A program made the translations under genes and the position numbers. Below, piece after piece: positions 25,736 through 36,035 of a stretch of 64,000 nucleotides of DNA. The notes beneath the pieces are model-generated. The model worked only from the letters and a program-made list of their open reading frames with translations, did no database searches and was not told where the DNA came from. The DNA is taken from the NCBI RefSeq assembly GCF_003173595.1, contig NZ_QGNZ01000004.1, forward strand, positions 124,001-188,000, in the 5' to 3' direction. How positions within the stretch are numbered: position 1 is the stretch's first letter; every line of letters begins with the position of its first letter. This DNA is from Pedobacter yonginensis (GTDB lineage Bacteria; Bacteroidota; Bacteroidia; Sphingobacteriales; Sphingobacteriaceae).

Positions 25736-28700
25736 ATGAGTACAACTTTACGAACAGTAATTCTGTTTGTGATGTGTGTAGGCTTTCTAACCAGAGTCTC
25801 TGCACAAAATGCCTCCAAGGTAGTCACAGGAACAGTTTATGATGAAAAGGGTATAACCCTGCCTGGGGTAGGTGTTATGGTGAAAGGAACTTCCATAGCA
25901 ACGAGTACCAACATTGACGGGAAATATTCAATTACCGTCCCTGCAAGTGGAACAGTTCTAGTGTATAGTTTTATTGGGTCTACTAGTCAGGAGATTACGA
26001 TAGGAAGCAAAACGCTTATAAATGTCAATTTAAAATCTGCTTCAACTGCTTTATCTGATGTTGTTGTAATTGGTTATGGAACTCAAAAAAGACAGGATGT
26101 TAATGGTTCGGTTTCCTCCGTTTTAGCAAAAGATATCGCAAACGTTCCTCAGCCAAGTTTAGATCAGTTGATTCAAGGTAAGGCTGCAGGGGTAACCATT
26201 ACGCAAAACTCTGGTGGCCCGGGTAGTGCAACTTCGGTACGCATCCGAGGCATTACTTCTTTTGGTGGAAGTGAGCCTTTATATGTAATTGATGGAGTAC
26301 CGATTCAAGGTGATGCAACTAATAAAAGTGGAAACGGAAGATCTCCTCAGTTAACACGTACAGGCGGTGGCCAGGAAGAAACGGGTGTAAGTCCACTTTC
26401 TCGAATCAATCCGAGTGATATAGAATCTATCGATATTTTAAAAGATGCATCGGCAACAGCTATTTATGGTAGTCGTGGTGCAAATGGTGTGGTTATCGTA
26501 ACAACAAAACGTGGTAAAAATGGTAGCGCAAAAATTAGCTACGATGGTTACTATGGTTTTCAAGAGCAGGGTAAGTTTTTGGATATGATGGATTTAAAAC
26601 AATTTGCGAACCTACAAAATGCCTTAGCTGATAAATTCGGTCAGCAGAGAAGGGTTGAGTTTGCGGATCCAAGTATTTTAGGAACCGGCACAAATTGGCA
26701 AGATGCCATTTTTCAAACCGCTCCTCAACAAAATCACCAGCTATCTTTCTCTGGCGGTAAAGATGGAGTAGATTATTATGTTTCTGGTGGTTATTTGAAA
26801 CAAGAAGGAACAATTATTGGAAGTGATTTTAAACGTTATTCTTTCCGTACTAATGTTAACGGGCAGGTGAAGGATTGGTTAAAGATCGGTAGCACAATCG
26901 GTGCGGCCAGAACCAATCAAAACATTGGTTTGGGAAGCAATACCGGTATTGTTTACAATGCTTTATCGAGTGCACCAGATAATCCAATCTATAATGCAGA
27001 CGGATCGTATGCTGGCCCAACGCTTGATGCAGGTGGTTTGGCACAGGGAACGGTTAATCCGGTTGCGCAGGCGTTAAGTTTAACAAATACGTTATTGAGC
27101 AATAATATTAATGGAAGTGCTTACGCCGATTTAAAGATTTATAAAGATTTAAGTTTGCGATCGGAACTGAACGGCGATTTTAACTGGTCTGAAGCTCAAA
27201 CTTTTAAGCCAACTTATCAATGGGGTGCATTTTCCAACCAAACCGCACGTTTAGATCAATACAACTCTAACAGTACCTATTGGGGCTGGAAAGAATATTT
27301 AAACTATTCGCATACTTTTGGTACTAAGCATAATTTAACCGCATTAGCTGGATATGAAGTTTGGCAGGCTACTTGGGGCGGTGTATCCAACAAAATTGAA
27401 AACTTTGCTTCTGGAAATACCATTCAAACTCTAGGCTTCGGCGATCAAACCACAGCTTTGATCGATCAGAATAAAGGTAGCCAGGTTATGGAATCATTTT
27501 TGGGAAGGGCAATTTATACCTACAATAATAGATATAGTATAACAGCAAGTATCCGCTCTGATAAATCTTCAAAATTTGCAGAGGGGCATAAAGTAGGTTA
27601 TTTCCCTGCAGCTGCTGTTTCATGGAGATTATCAGAAGAATCTTTTATGGAAAGTACTAAATCTGTTATCGATAACATTAAAATTAGGTTAAACTATGGT
27701 GAGACAGGAAATCAAAATATCCCAAACTACTTATATGGATCATCTATAAAAGCTGTTGCTACTGGTTTAGGAACAGGTTTTGTAACCAATAACGTTGCCA
27801 ACTTGGATTTAACCTGGGAATCGGCAATTCAAAAGGGAGCTGGTGTAGATTTTAGCTTATTTAAAGGTAGAATTGATGCGAGTTTTGATTACTATATTAA
27901 AAACTCTAAAAATTTCTTATTTCAAAAACCACTTCCAGCCTTTTTATTGGGTGGATCTGCTGAATATTCTGACGTTGCTGCAATTAAATCTCCTTACTAT
28001 AATGCTGGCCAGATTGAAAATAAAGGTTTTGAATTTAGCATCAACACAAAAAATATTGTTAACCAGAACTTTAAATGGAATACGACTTTAATTTTCTCGA
28101 AATATAAAAACAATGTTGTTTCCTTAAACGGTTCGCCAGCATTAATTGGAAGTATAAACAGTAGTTTTATAAGTTTGCCAGTAACTAAAACTACGGAGGG
28201 TGGTCCTGTAGGCGAATTTTTCGGATACAAAGTTAAAGGGGTAATTAAAAACGCTGCAGATTTACAGTACATTGCTTCTCATCCTCAAAACGTAACTGGC
28301 GGAACATCTCCAGCGGTTATTACCAACGATCCGGCTATTGCCAATTCAATTTATCTGGGGGATTTAATGTATGAAGATACCAATGGTGATGGAAAGGTAG
28401 ATGCGAATGATCAGGTTGCTTTGGGTAATCCAAATCCAGATTTCACGTACAGTATAACCAATAATTTTACCTATAAAAACTTTGATCTATCTATTTTCTT
28501 AAACGGATCTTATGGTGGCAAAATCTTAAATGCTTTAAATTATCAAATTGCAGGTTTATCAGGATTATATACCAACCAATTGGCTTCGTCAAGTAATTTT
28601 TGGAGCCCAAGTAACCCAACTTCAGATATTCCTGCACCAAAAGGTGGTATTGCAAATAACAATTTGGTTATGTCTGATCGCTTTTTGGAAAGCGCTTCTT

Positions 28701-28939
28701 TCTTAAGAATTCAGAATGTAAGATTAGGATACAATTTCCCGGAAAAATGGATTAAACATGCTAAACTAAGTCGCCTAAATGTTTTTGCAAGCGGTCAGAA
28801 CCTATATGTATTTACAAAATACTCGGGTTTAGATCCAGAAATCGGTTCACTAAATCAAAACCCAATTTATAGCAATATTGATATGGGAAGATATCCGATT
28901 CCACGTACCATCACATTTGGAGTCAACGCACAGTTTTAA
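25736..28939 (+). CDS. SusC-type TonB-dependent outer-membrane transporter
   Basis: 1067 residues. Signal peptide to VSAQ (about residue 23), a carboxypeptidase-regulatory-like beta domain (TGTVYDEKGITLPGVGVMVK), TonB box region DVVVIGYGTQKRQ, plug domain (VRIRGITSFGGSEPLYVIDG, SATAIYGSRGANGVVIV) and the long 22-strand barrel ending in TFGVNAQF with the terminal Phe. It imports oligosaccharides across the outer membrane with TonB energy, capped by the SusD lipoprotein encoded 17 bases later. Context (GH26, GH5, GH27, GH130) points to (galacto)manno-oligosaccharides. Confidence 0.95.
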   Translation: MSTTLRTVILFVMCVGFLTRVSAQNASKVVTGTVYDEKGITLPGVGVMVKGTSIATSTNIDGKYSITVPASGTVLVYSFIGSTSQEITIGSKTLINVNLKSASTALSDVVVIGYGTQKRQDVNGSVSSVLAKDIANVPQPSLDQLIQGKAAGVTITQNSGGPGSATSVRIRGITSFGGSEPLYVIDGVPIQGDATNKSGNGRSPQLTRTGGGQEETGVSPLSRINPSDIESIDILKDASATAIYGSRGANGVVIVTTKRGKNGSAKISYDGYYGFQEQGKFLDMMDLKQFANLQNALADKFGQQRRVEFADPSILGTGTNWQDAIFQTAPQQNHQLSFSGGKDGVDYYVSGGYLKQEGTIIGSDFKRYSFRTNVNGQVKDWLKIGSTIGAARTNQNIGLGSNTGIVYNALSSAPDNPIYNADGSYAGPTLDAGGLAQGTVNPVAQALSLTNTLLSNNINGSAYADLKIYKDLSLRSELNGDFNWSEAQTFKPTYQWGAFSNQTARLDQYNSNSTYWGWKEYLNYSHTFGTKHNLTALAGYEVWQATWGGVSNKIENFASGNTIQTLGFGDQTTALIDQNKGSQVMESFLGRAIYTYNNRYSITASIRSDKSSKFAEGHKVGYFPAAAVSWRLSEESFMESTKSVIDNIKIRLNYGETGNQNIPNYLYGSSIKAVATGLGTGFVTNNVANLDLTWESAIQKGAGVDFSLFKGRIDASFDYYIKNSKNFLFQKPLPAFLLGGSAEYSDVAAIKSPYYNAGQIENKGFEFSINTKNIVNQNFKWNTTLIFSKYKNNVVSLNGSPALIGSINSSFISLPVTKTTEGGPVGEFFGYKVKGVIKNAADLQYIASHPQNVTGGTSPAVITNDPAIANSIYLGDLMYEDTNGDGKVDANDQVALGNPNPDFTYSITNNFTYKNFDLSIFLNGSYGGKILNALNYQIAGLSGLYTNQLASSSNFWSPSNPTSDIPAPKGGIANNNLVMSDRFLESASFLRIQNVRLGYNFPEKWIKHAKLSRLNVFASGQNLYVFTKYSGLDPEIGSLNQNPIYSNIDMGRYPIPRTITFGVNAQF

Positions 28940-28956
28940 TTAATAACGACATCGAT

Positions 28957-30567
28957 ATGAAACTTTATATAAAACAGATCATAACAATGGCAGCCTTGGT
29001 TGGAGTAACTACCTCTGGTTGTAAGAAAGAATTTTTTAATCGACCACCGGAAGATCAATACACGGTTGGCGGATATTACACTACCGCTGCTCAGGTTCAA
29101 TCGAGCACAAATGCGCTTTACGCGGCACCTTGGTTTGGTTGGAATACCAAAGTAAGCTGGGCCATAACCGAGCTTGCAAGTGGGAATGGAAGAAGTGGTT
29201 CGGATGATGTTAAAGCATTTGGAAACTTCTCTGTATCAAACGGGAATTTTGAATTGAGTGCGGCATGGAATTCATTATTCACTGTTGTAGCCCAATCCAA
29301 CGCGGTAATTTATAACTTACCTACGGTTCCGGCCTCGGTTCCTGTTTCGGTTGTTAATAATGCTTTGGGCGAAGCACATGTTTTACGTGCTTTGGCTTAT
29401 TTTCATCTGGTAAGAATTTTTGGAAATGTTCCGATTATCGAGAATCCACTTGATTTTGTGGGCAGTCCTTCAACTATTCGTACAAATCCGGTAACCGATG
29501 TTTATAAGTTCATCTTAAATGATTTAAAATTTGGAGAAGTAAATTGTACTGCCAATGTTGCGGGTACAGGCCATGTTTCGAGCGGTTCTGCATCAGCCTT
29601 AATGGCAAAAGTTTATTTGTATATGCAAGATTATGCAAATGCTAAAGCTCAGGCCGAAAAAGTAATCAATAGTCATGAATTTGGTTTGTTCGGAGTAGAT
29701 GTGGCAGGAAGAACTTATGCAGATCTTTTCAAAATAGCAAATAACAACAATAAGGAATCTATCATCGCCTTGCAATGGCTATCTAACGGTGGATATGGTT
29801 TTGGAAACGGAGTACAGGCTTCATTAGCTTATAGTTCTACCATTACACAAACTGGTGATGGTTACGGCGTTTTGGCACCAACTTTCGATTTAATTGATGC
29901 ATATGCATCTAACGATCAAAGAAGAAAAGCGACCATTATGTTGCCTGGTGATTACTATCCAGAATTAAATCAAGCTGGTGGTGGTTTCACCGTTCCTGCC
30001 AATGCAAGTTCGCAAGGTACCCATGCTCAGATAAAAAAATATGTTGTGGGTTCTCCGGCAGATAATGGCGGTAAAAGCGCATTCCAATCTACCGGAATGA
30101 ATACTTACATGTTGCGTTTGGCTGATATGTATTTAATTGCCGCGGAGGCAATTCTAGGTGCATCAGCAGGAAATAGTTCTACTGGATTGGCTTTATCAGC
30201 GACCACGAGCGATGCTACTGCAGTAAAATATTTAAACACAATAAGAAATAGAGCCGGGCTTGGATCAGTTTCTTCCTTCACTTTTCAGGATCTTTTAAAA
30301 GAGCGTAGGTTGGAATTTGCCATTGAAGGTGATTATTGGTTCGACTTATGTAGAATTGATGGATTTAATGTTACAGCACATCCAAAAGCAATTGCAATAA
30401 TTAAAGCCCAGGATAGGGGAGATTCAAGTAATGATACACCACCTGTAAGATACGGCAATGGATATTACACGCCAACTAATGCAAATTTCTTATTTCCATA
30501 TCCAGCTACTGAAGTTGCAAACGATCCTGCATTAAACCAGCCTCCAGTACCTTATGTTTTTAAATAA
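28957..30567 (+). CDS. SusD-type surface glycan-binding lipoprotein
   Basis: 536 residues, RagB/SusD family length. Lipoprotein signal ending in TTSGC (lipidation Cys about residue 22). TPR-like helices contain GEAHVLRALAYFHLVRIFG and YLYMQDYANAKAQAEKVI; C-terminal part has DLLKERRLEFAIEGDYWFDL and the closing FPYPATEVANDPALNQPP typical of the family. Pairs with the SusC barrel 17 bases upstream, forming the lid that binds mannan fragments outside the cell. Confidence 0.95.
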   Translation: MKLYIKQIITMAALVGVTTSGCKKEFFNRPPEDQYTVGGYYTTAAQVQSSTNALYAAPWFGWNTKVSWAITELASGNGRSGSDDVKAFGNFSVSNGNFELSAAWNSLFTVVAQSNAVIYNLPTVPASVPVSVVNNALGEAHVLRALAYFHLVRIFGNVPIIENPLDFVGSPSTIRTNPVTDVYKFILNDLKFGEVNCTANVAGTGHVSSGSASALMAKVYLYMQDYANAKAQAEKVINSHEFGLFGVDVAGRTYADLFKIANNNNKESIIALQWLSNGGYGFGNGVQASLAYSSTITQTGDGYGVLAPTFDLIDAYASNDQRRKATIMLPGDYYPELNQAGGGFTVPANASSQGTHAQIKKYVVGSPADNGGKSAFQSTGMNTYMLRLADMYLIAAEAILGASAGNSSTGLALSATTSDATAVKYLNTIRNRAGLGSVSSFTFQDLLKERRLEFAIEGDYWFDLCRIDGFNVTAHPKAIAIIKAQDRGDSSNDTPPVRYGNGYYTPTNANFLFPYPATEVANDPALNQPPVPYVFK

Positions 30568-30604
30568 AATATGATTTACAGCATCTCATTTAAAAAGAAA
30601 GAAA

Positions 30605-31801
30605 ATGAAAACATCAATTAATAAACAACAAAAAACCTTATTTCTGCTCTTGGTTTTAGCAGTTACCGGAATCACGGCTTGTAAAAAAGATGGTTCTGAG
30701 GGTGGAAAAGGTGCACCAACAATTTCGAGGGTACGCACCATCAGTAAATCATATATTGATAGTAAGTTAACGACAACCATTACAACATACGATGCCAATG
30801 GAAAAGCAACATCAGTAACCTATCCAAATACTACGCCACAGGTTGTAGCAATGGATTCTACCACAACAGATGGAAATTTACAAAACATGTATGCTATAAT
30901 TGGTACAAACCTAGCCAGTGTTACAACAGTTTCATTTAATGGAGTTTCTGTATACTTTAATAAAGCTTTAGGTTCTGACAGCACAATTTTAGTTGGCATT
31001 CCGAAAACAACTCCAGCCGGACCAACGCAGAGCAATACTTTATCTGTTACGACGCTTTATGGCAAAGTAGATTATAAATTTTCAATTTTGCTCCCACCAC
31101 CAACAGTTACAGATGTATCCAATTACAATTTTTCAAGTGGATCTGAAATAACCTTAATAGGTATTGGACTTGCTAGTGTTACCGATGTTCAATTGGGTAC
31201 CTCGACAAGCAAAGCCTCAATTTCATCTAAAAGTGATACGCAGTTAACCATTAAAATGCCAACGTCTACCTTAACATCTACCACTTTATTGTTAACCTAT
31301 CCGGGAGGGCAGGTGTCATTAAAACAAGTATTCGTTAATCTTGATTTAACATATAAATTCTTTACCGATGATTATGGAACAGATTGGAGCGGGAATTTTT
31401 GGGGTAGTGGAGAAGTTTCTTCAGCAACTGCAAAATCTGGTGTAAAATCTCTTAAACTTACCTATGCCAAAGGTAATTGGAGCGCTAATGGCGTTGCCAA
31501 TTGGTATCCCGGGTTGCCGAGCACAGGTGGGTATACTTATTTGTCTTTCTATATAAAGGGAGGTTCTCAAGATTATACCTTGTACCTTACTGGCGATAAA
31601 CGTGCAACACCTTATGGGAATGGAGATCAATCTACACCTATAACTGTAAAAGCCAGTATCTGGAATTATTATAAAATTCCACTTTCTACCCTTGGCCTTT
31701 GGGCTACAGGTTCACCTTCTAATACATTAGGTTTCTGGATTAAAGGGCCTGATGCACAGGATGAAAGCTTTTATATTGACGATTGGGTTCTTGTAAAATA
31801 A
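30605..31801 (+). CDS. IPT/TIG-domain surface lipoprotein (SusE/F-position glycan-binding protein)
   Basis: 398 residues. Lipobox VTGITACKKDG (Cys about residue 26). Two IPT/TIG immunoglobulin-like domains (about residues 65-250; NMYAIIGTNLASVTTVSFNG, GSEITLIGIGLASVTDVQLG) are followed by a beta-sandwich C-terminus (AKSGVKSLKLTYAKGNWSA, ending FYIDDWVLVK) of the carbohydrate-binding type. It stands in the SusE/F position after susD and before a terminator. Known members of this layout bind mannan or other beta-glycans on the surface. Confidence 0.85.
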   Translation: MKTSINKQQKTLFLLLVLAVTGITACKKDGSEGGKGAPTISRVRTISKSYIDSKLTTTITTYDANGKATSVTYPNTTPQVVAMDSTTTDGNLQNMYAIIGTNLASVTTVSFNGVSVYFNKALGSDSTILVGIPKTTPAGPTQSNTLSVTTLYGKVDYKFSILLPPPTVTDVSNYNFSSGSEITLIGIGLASVTDVQLGTSTSKASISSKSDTQLTIKMPTSTLTSTTLLLTYPGGQVSLKQVFVNLDLTYKFFTDDYGTDWSGNFWGSGEVSSATAKSGVKSLKLTYAKGNWSANGVANWYPGLPSTGGYTYLSFYIKGGSQDYTLYLTGDKRATPYGNGDQSTPITVKASIWNYYKIPLSTLGLWATGSPSNTLGFWIKGPDAQDESFYIDDWVLVK

Positions 31802-31816
31802 ATCTAAAATAACCAT

Positions 31817-31860
31817 AACCCGGTTCTCCATGAAACGAAAGTGATGAGCCGGGTTTTTTT
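31817..31860 (+). terminator. Terminator inside the mannan locus
   Basis: AACCCGG pairs with CCGGGTT around a 25-base loop that itself contains CTC/GAG, followed by T7. It separates the susCD-lipoprotein unit from the enzyme genes, and probably lets some readthrough so that binding proteins are made in excess. Confidence 0.65.
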
Positions 31861-31877
31861 ATGTCTACAATAAAAAT

Positions 31878-33188
31878 ATGATCTATTTTTTTCAAAAAAC
31901 TAAATCTCGAATTGTCTTTTCGATTGCGCTAATGCTAATGGTATTAAGTACTAATGCTCAAAAAACAAATTTTGTAAAATCGGCGGGGCATCAGTTTCTG
32001 ATTAACGGAAATCCATACTACTACATTGGTACAAATTATTGGTATGGTGGCTTATTGGCTTTACAAAATGATCCAGTACGAGGTAAACAAAGATTGCTCA
32101 AAGAGCTTGATTTTCTGAAATCGAAAGGGATCAACAACCTTCGTGTTTTGGTTGGCTCTGAAGGTGAAGGAAAAATTAACGGAGTAGATCGGGTTAAACC
32201 CGCCTTACAAACTCAGCATAACGTTTACAATGCAGAGATTTTAAAAGGATTAGATTTTTTATTAATGGAAATGGCGAAGCGAAAGATGTATGCTGTTTTG
32301 TATTTAAGTAATAATTGGGAATGGAGTGGTGGCTTTATGCAGTATTTAAACTGGAATGGCCAAATTGATAATGATACATTAAAACGAAAATTAACTTGGG
32401 ATGAACAACGGGATTATACCAGTAAGTTCTACTCATGCGATGCCTGCAAAATAGACTATCAAAAACAGGTGAAATTTATACTTCAACATAAAAATGTTTA
32501 CACAGGTAAAAAATACATTAATGAACCCGCCATTATGGCTTGGGAATTGGCGAATGAACCACGACCAATGAGACCAGAAGCCATTGAAGCTTATAAAAAC
32601 TGGATCGCAAATGCTACGACCTATATTAAATCCATTGATAAAAATCATTTGATTACCATTGGTACTGAAGGTTTTATGGGCACAGAAGAGAACTGGGATT
32701 TATTTAAAGAAATCCATGCCAATAAAGGCATTGATTATTTAACCATTCACATTTGGCCAAAAAATTGGGGCTGGTTTAAGGATGCTCCAACAACTGAGAA
32801 TTTATCTACAGTTATAGAAAAAACTTCAGCATATATTAAGCAACACGAAAGTATTGCCCAACAATTAAATAAGCCTTTAGTTATTGAAGAATTTGGTTTG
32901 CCGAGAGATGGACATGCTTTTGATCCCTCGAGCATAACAAAATTGAGAGATGAATATTTTGGAAATATTTTCTCTATTTGGGCAAAGAGCAGAGCTAAGG
33001 GTGGCGCAATTGCCGGTTGTAATTTTTGGTCGTTCGGTGGCTCATCCAGGCCAATTGATGGTCAGCTATTTTGGAAAGATGGAGATGATTTTTCTGGAGA
33101 TCCTCCGCAGGAAGAGCAAGGACTAAATTCTGTTTTTGATGCTGATCAATCGACTTGGGAAATTATTCAGACCTATTTAAAAAAGTAA
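31878..33188 (+). CDS. Endo-beta-1,4-mannanase, GH5 (subfamily 7-like)
   Basis: 436 residues, signal peptide ending LSTNAQ. (beta/alpha)8 GH5 barrel: FLINGNPYYYIGTNYWYGG near the start, INNLRVLVGSEGE, the acid/base in IMAWELANEPRPM (Glu227), LTIHIWPKNWGWF, and the nucleophile in LVIEEFGLPRDG (Glu338). The fungal/bacterial mannanase-like pattern with ELANEPRP and IHIWPKNW points to GH5_7. It cuts mannan or galactomannan chains, probably in the periplasm or on the cell surface. Next to GH3, 45 bases apart. Confidence 0.88.
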   Translation: MIYFFQKTKSRIVFSIALMLMVLSTNAQKTNFVKSAGHQFLINGNPYYYIGTNYWYGGLLALQNDPVRGKQRLLKELDFLKSKGINNLRVLVGSEGEGKINGVDRVKPALQTQHNVYNAEILKGLDFLLMEMAKRKMYAVLYLSNNWEWSGGFMQYLNWNGQIDNDTLKRKLTWDEQRDYTSKFYSCDACKIDYQKQVKFILQHKNVYTGKKYINEPAIMAWELANEPRPMRPEAIEAYKNWIANATTYIKSIDKNHLITIGTEGFMGTEENWDLFKEIHANKGIDYLTIHIWPKNWGWFKDAPTTENLSTVIEKTSAYIKQHESIAQQLNKPLVIEEFGLPRDGHAFDPSSITKLRDEYFGNIFSIWAKSRAKGGAIAGCNFWSFGGSSRPIDGQLFWKDGDDFSGDPPQEEQGLNSVFDADQSTWEIIQTYLKK

Positions 33189-33233
33189 CCATCCCGATTT
33201 AAGTATACCAAACCATTCAGTTTATAAATTAAA

Positions 33234-35471
33234 ATGAAAAAATATTTTTTAATAATCGCAGTTTTTGCTTCAGCAATAAGTTTAAAGGCACAAAAAGTAG
33301 ATTTAAACCAAAAAAAGGTAGATGCTATTTTGGCGAAAATGACATTAGAGGAAAAAGTTGGGCAAATGACCCAAATTACTTTAGGTGTGGTGGGTACGCA
33401 AACAGATGGCGAAATTAATCCTGAGGCTTTAAAAAACGCAATAATTAAACATAAGGTTGGTTCAATTTTAAATGTTACTAACCATGCTTTAACGGTAGAT
33501 GAATGGCATAATTTGCTTACTAAAATCGCCGATGAAGCCAAGAATACAAGATTAAAAATTCCAGTTTTATATGGGCTTGATGGAATTCATGGTCAAACGT
33601 ATACTTTGGAATCAACGCTTTTTCCGCAAAATATTGGGATGGCTGCCACAAGAAATTTAGATCTCGCCAAAGCGGTAACCAAAGTGGCCGCTAAAGAATT
33701 AAGAGCAAGTGGGGTAAGATGGAATTTTGCGACCGTTTTGGATTGTGGCAGACAGCCTTTGTGGTCTCGCTTTCCAGAAACTTATGGAGAAGATGTTTTT
33801 ATTGGCAAAACAATGGGCGCTGCGGTAATTAAGGCTTATGAAGAAGATGGATTAAACAAAACAACAGCCGTTGCAAGTTGTATGAAACACTTTTTAGGTT
33901 ATTCTGCCTCAAGAAATGGCAAGGATAGAACACCAATATATCTGCCAGAAATAGAAATGAGAGAGTATTATATGCCTCAGTTTAGAGAAGCAGTAAAAGC
34001 AGGTGCATCATCGGTAATGATAAATTCTAGTATTATAAATGGGATGCCGGTTCATGCAAGTAAGTATTTATTAACAGATATTTTGCGTAAAGAATTGGGT
34101 TTTAATGGCGTTGCTGTAAGCGATTGGGAAGATATTAAACGTGTTTATGCATGGCATCATGTGGCAACTACACCAAGGGAAGCGGTAGCTATGTGCGTAA
34201 ATGCTGGCGTAGATATGAGCATGGTACCAAGTGATTTTACTTTTTATGATCTGTTGATTGAAGCAGTTCAAAAAAAGGAAGTTTCTATGGCCAGAATTGA
34301 TGAAGCTGTTAAAAGAATTTTAATGCTTAAAATGAAATTGGGCTTGTTTGACAATCCATATCCTGAAGAAAATGCGAAGGCAAATTTTGGCAAAACAGAA
34401 TATCAAACACTTGCTTTGGATGCTGCGCACGAAGCGATGACCTTATTGAAAAATCAAGAAAATATTTTGCCTTTATCAAAAAGCAAAAAATATTTAGTTG
34501 TTGGGCCAGGTGCACAAAGTATTAGTGCATTAAACGGGTGCTGGAGTTATACATGGCAAGGGAAAGAGGAGCAATGGTATCCAAAAGATAGTAAAACCAT
34601 TTTGCAAACCATTACGGCCAAAGTTGGCGAAAAAAATGTTCTAACCACAACAGTAAAAGGTTTTGAAAGCCCAGAAAATTTTGATGCTGATGCGCTTACC
34701 AAAGTAGCCAAGAATGCCGATGCGATCATTTTATGTCTTGGCGAAAATGCTTATGCTGAAAGCCCTGGAAATATAGCAGATTTAGCCTTAGATGAAAATC
34801 AGCAGGTTCTAGCAAAAGCAGCAATTGCAACGGGAAAACCTATTATTCTTGTTTTAACAGAAGGTAGGCCAAGATTTATCACCAATATTGAGCCTAAAAT
34901 TAATGGAATTTTAATGGCCTATTGGAGTGGCAAGAAAACCGCAGAAGCAATTGCCGATGTGCTTTTTGGCGATTACAACCCAAATGGCAAACTTCCATTT
35001 AGCTACCCAAGAAGTAGTGGAGAAATAGTTTTATACGATAGAAAACCTGCGGAAGACATTAGGGAAGTTTTTAATGATGATGTGCACACAGGCTACAATC
35101 CATTATTTGCATTTGGTACGGGTTTAAGTTATACCACTTTTACCTACAGCAATTTAAAATTAAGCACCAAAAATCTAACTGGTGATAACAGTTTACAGGT
35201 ATCTGTCGTGTTAAGCAATACAGGTAAAATGGATGGAAAGCAGACTGTAGAATTATATACAAGAGATATGCATGCCAGCATCAGTCCGGATATGAAGAGA
35301 TTAAGGGCCTTTCAGAAAATTAATTTAAAAGTTGAAGAAAGTAAAACGGTAACCTTCACAATAAACAAAAACGATCTGGCTTTTGTAAATGCATCGTTAA
35401 AAACAGTTACCGAAACCGGAGCTTTTAAAGTAATGATCGGCGATTTAAGTGATGAATTTCAATATAAATAG
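33234..35471 (+). CDS. GH3 beta-glycosidase (beta-glucosidase or beta-mannosidase)
   Basis: 745 residues, signal peptide ending LKAQ. GH3 N-terminal barrel with KMTLEEKVGQMTQIT, RLKIPVLYGLDGIHGQTYTL and VASCMKHFLGYSASRNGKDR, and the nucleophile in FNGVAVSDWEDIKRVY (Asp297). The alpha/beta sandwich holds AHEAMTLLKNQENILPL and ILCLGENAYAESPG; a fibronectin-III-like end (SVVLSNTGKMDGKQTVELYT) closes it. In a glucomannan locus it most likely releases glucose from gluco-manno-oligosaccharides; activity on mannosides cannot be excluded from sequence. Confidence 0.9.
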   Translation: MKKYFLIIAVFASAISLKAQKVDLNQKKVDAILAKMTLEEKVGQMTQITLGVVGTQTDGEINPEALKNAIIKHKVGSILNVTNHALTVDEWHNLLTKIADEAKNTRLKIPVLYGLDGIHGQTYTLESTLFPQNIGMAATRNLDLAKAVTKVAAKELRASGVRWNFATVLDCGRQPLWSRFPETYGEDVFIGKTMGAAVIKAYEEDGLNKTTAVASCMKHFLGYSASRNGKDRTPIYLPEIEMREYYMPQFREAVKAGASSVMINSSIINGMPVHASKYLLTDILRKELGFNGVAVSDWEDIKRVYAWHHVATTPREAVAMCVNAGVDMSMVPSDFTFYDLLIEAVQKKEVSMARIDEAVKRILMLKMKLGLFDNPYPEENAKANFGKTEYQTLALDAAHEAMTLLKNQENILPLSKSKKYLVVGPGAQSISALNGCWSYTWQGKEEQWYPKDSKTILQTITAKVGEKNVLTTTVKGFESPENFDADALTKVAKNADAIILCLGENAYAESPGNIADLALDENQQVLAKAAIATGKPIILVLTEGRPRFITNIEPKINGILMAYWSGKKTAEAIADVLFGDYNPNGKLPFSYPRSSGEIVLYDRKPAEDIREVFNDDVHTGYNPLFAFGTGLSYTTFTYSNLKLSTKNLTGDNSLQVSVVLSNTGKMDGKQTVELYTRDMHASISPDMKRLRAFQKINLKVEESKTVTFTINKNDLAFVNASLKTVTETGAFKVMIGDLSDEFQYK

Positions 35472-35473
35472 CA

Positions 35474-36034
35474 ATGAAAAAATATATCTATTCTTCGTTA
35501 ATGATTTTGCTTTTTAGCATCAATCAAGCCTCTGCGCAAAAGAATTTGATCAGTAATGGTGGCTTTGAAGATGGTTTAAATAGTTGGGGAGCTGGCAATG
35601 CCAAGGTTACTACGGTAATTCAGAAGTCTGGAGAGGCAAGTTTAGCGCTCGTTTCTTACGTAAAAGGGAAATGGGAGGGGATTGACCAAAAAGTAAAGTT
35701 GCCCAAAAACTCAAAAGCAATTTTGGTTTCTGGCTTTTATAAAATGGATGAGGTGGAGCAAGGTGCAAATGCATGGAACACAGCTGTAATTATTTTAGAA
35801 TTTACTAAGGGTGATGCAAAATTAGGAGATGGAATTCCAATAGTCGAGAAAACGGGGACAGAAGATTGGATTAATTTTAAGAAAAATTTAAGAGTGCCAG
35901 ATGAAGCAACGGGCTTCAGGATAATGATTGCTTTAAGCGAATCTTCAGGAACTTTCTTTGTTGATGATTTAACCGCAAAGGTAATTTCTCTTGACGATTT
36001 TGAAAAAGAAACTGCGGTTTCAAAAACGAATTAA
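35474..36034 (+). CDS. Small secreted carbohydrate-binding-module protein
   Basis: 186 residues: signal peptide (ending ASAQ) plus one beta-sandwich that looks like CBM4/9 or galactose-binding-like modules (NLISNGGFEDGLNSWGAGNA, SGEASLALVSYVKGKWEGID, TFFVDDLTAKVI). No catalytic domain, so it probably binds glycan in the periplasm or outside the cell. The ATG lies 2 bases after the GH3 stop and its own stop is 1 base before the next start, showing a tight operon. Confidence 0.75.
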   Translation: MKKYIYSSLMILLFSINQASAQKNLISNGGFEDGLNSWGAGNAKVTTVIQKSGEASLALVSYVKGKWEGIDQKVKLPKNSKAILVSGFYKMDEVEQGANAWNTAVIILEFTKGDAKLGDGIPIVEKTGTEDWINFKKNLRVPDEATGFRIMIALSESSGTFFVDDLTAKVISLDDFEKETAVSKTN

Positions 36035-36035
36035 T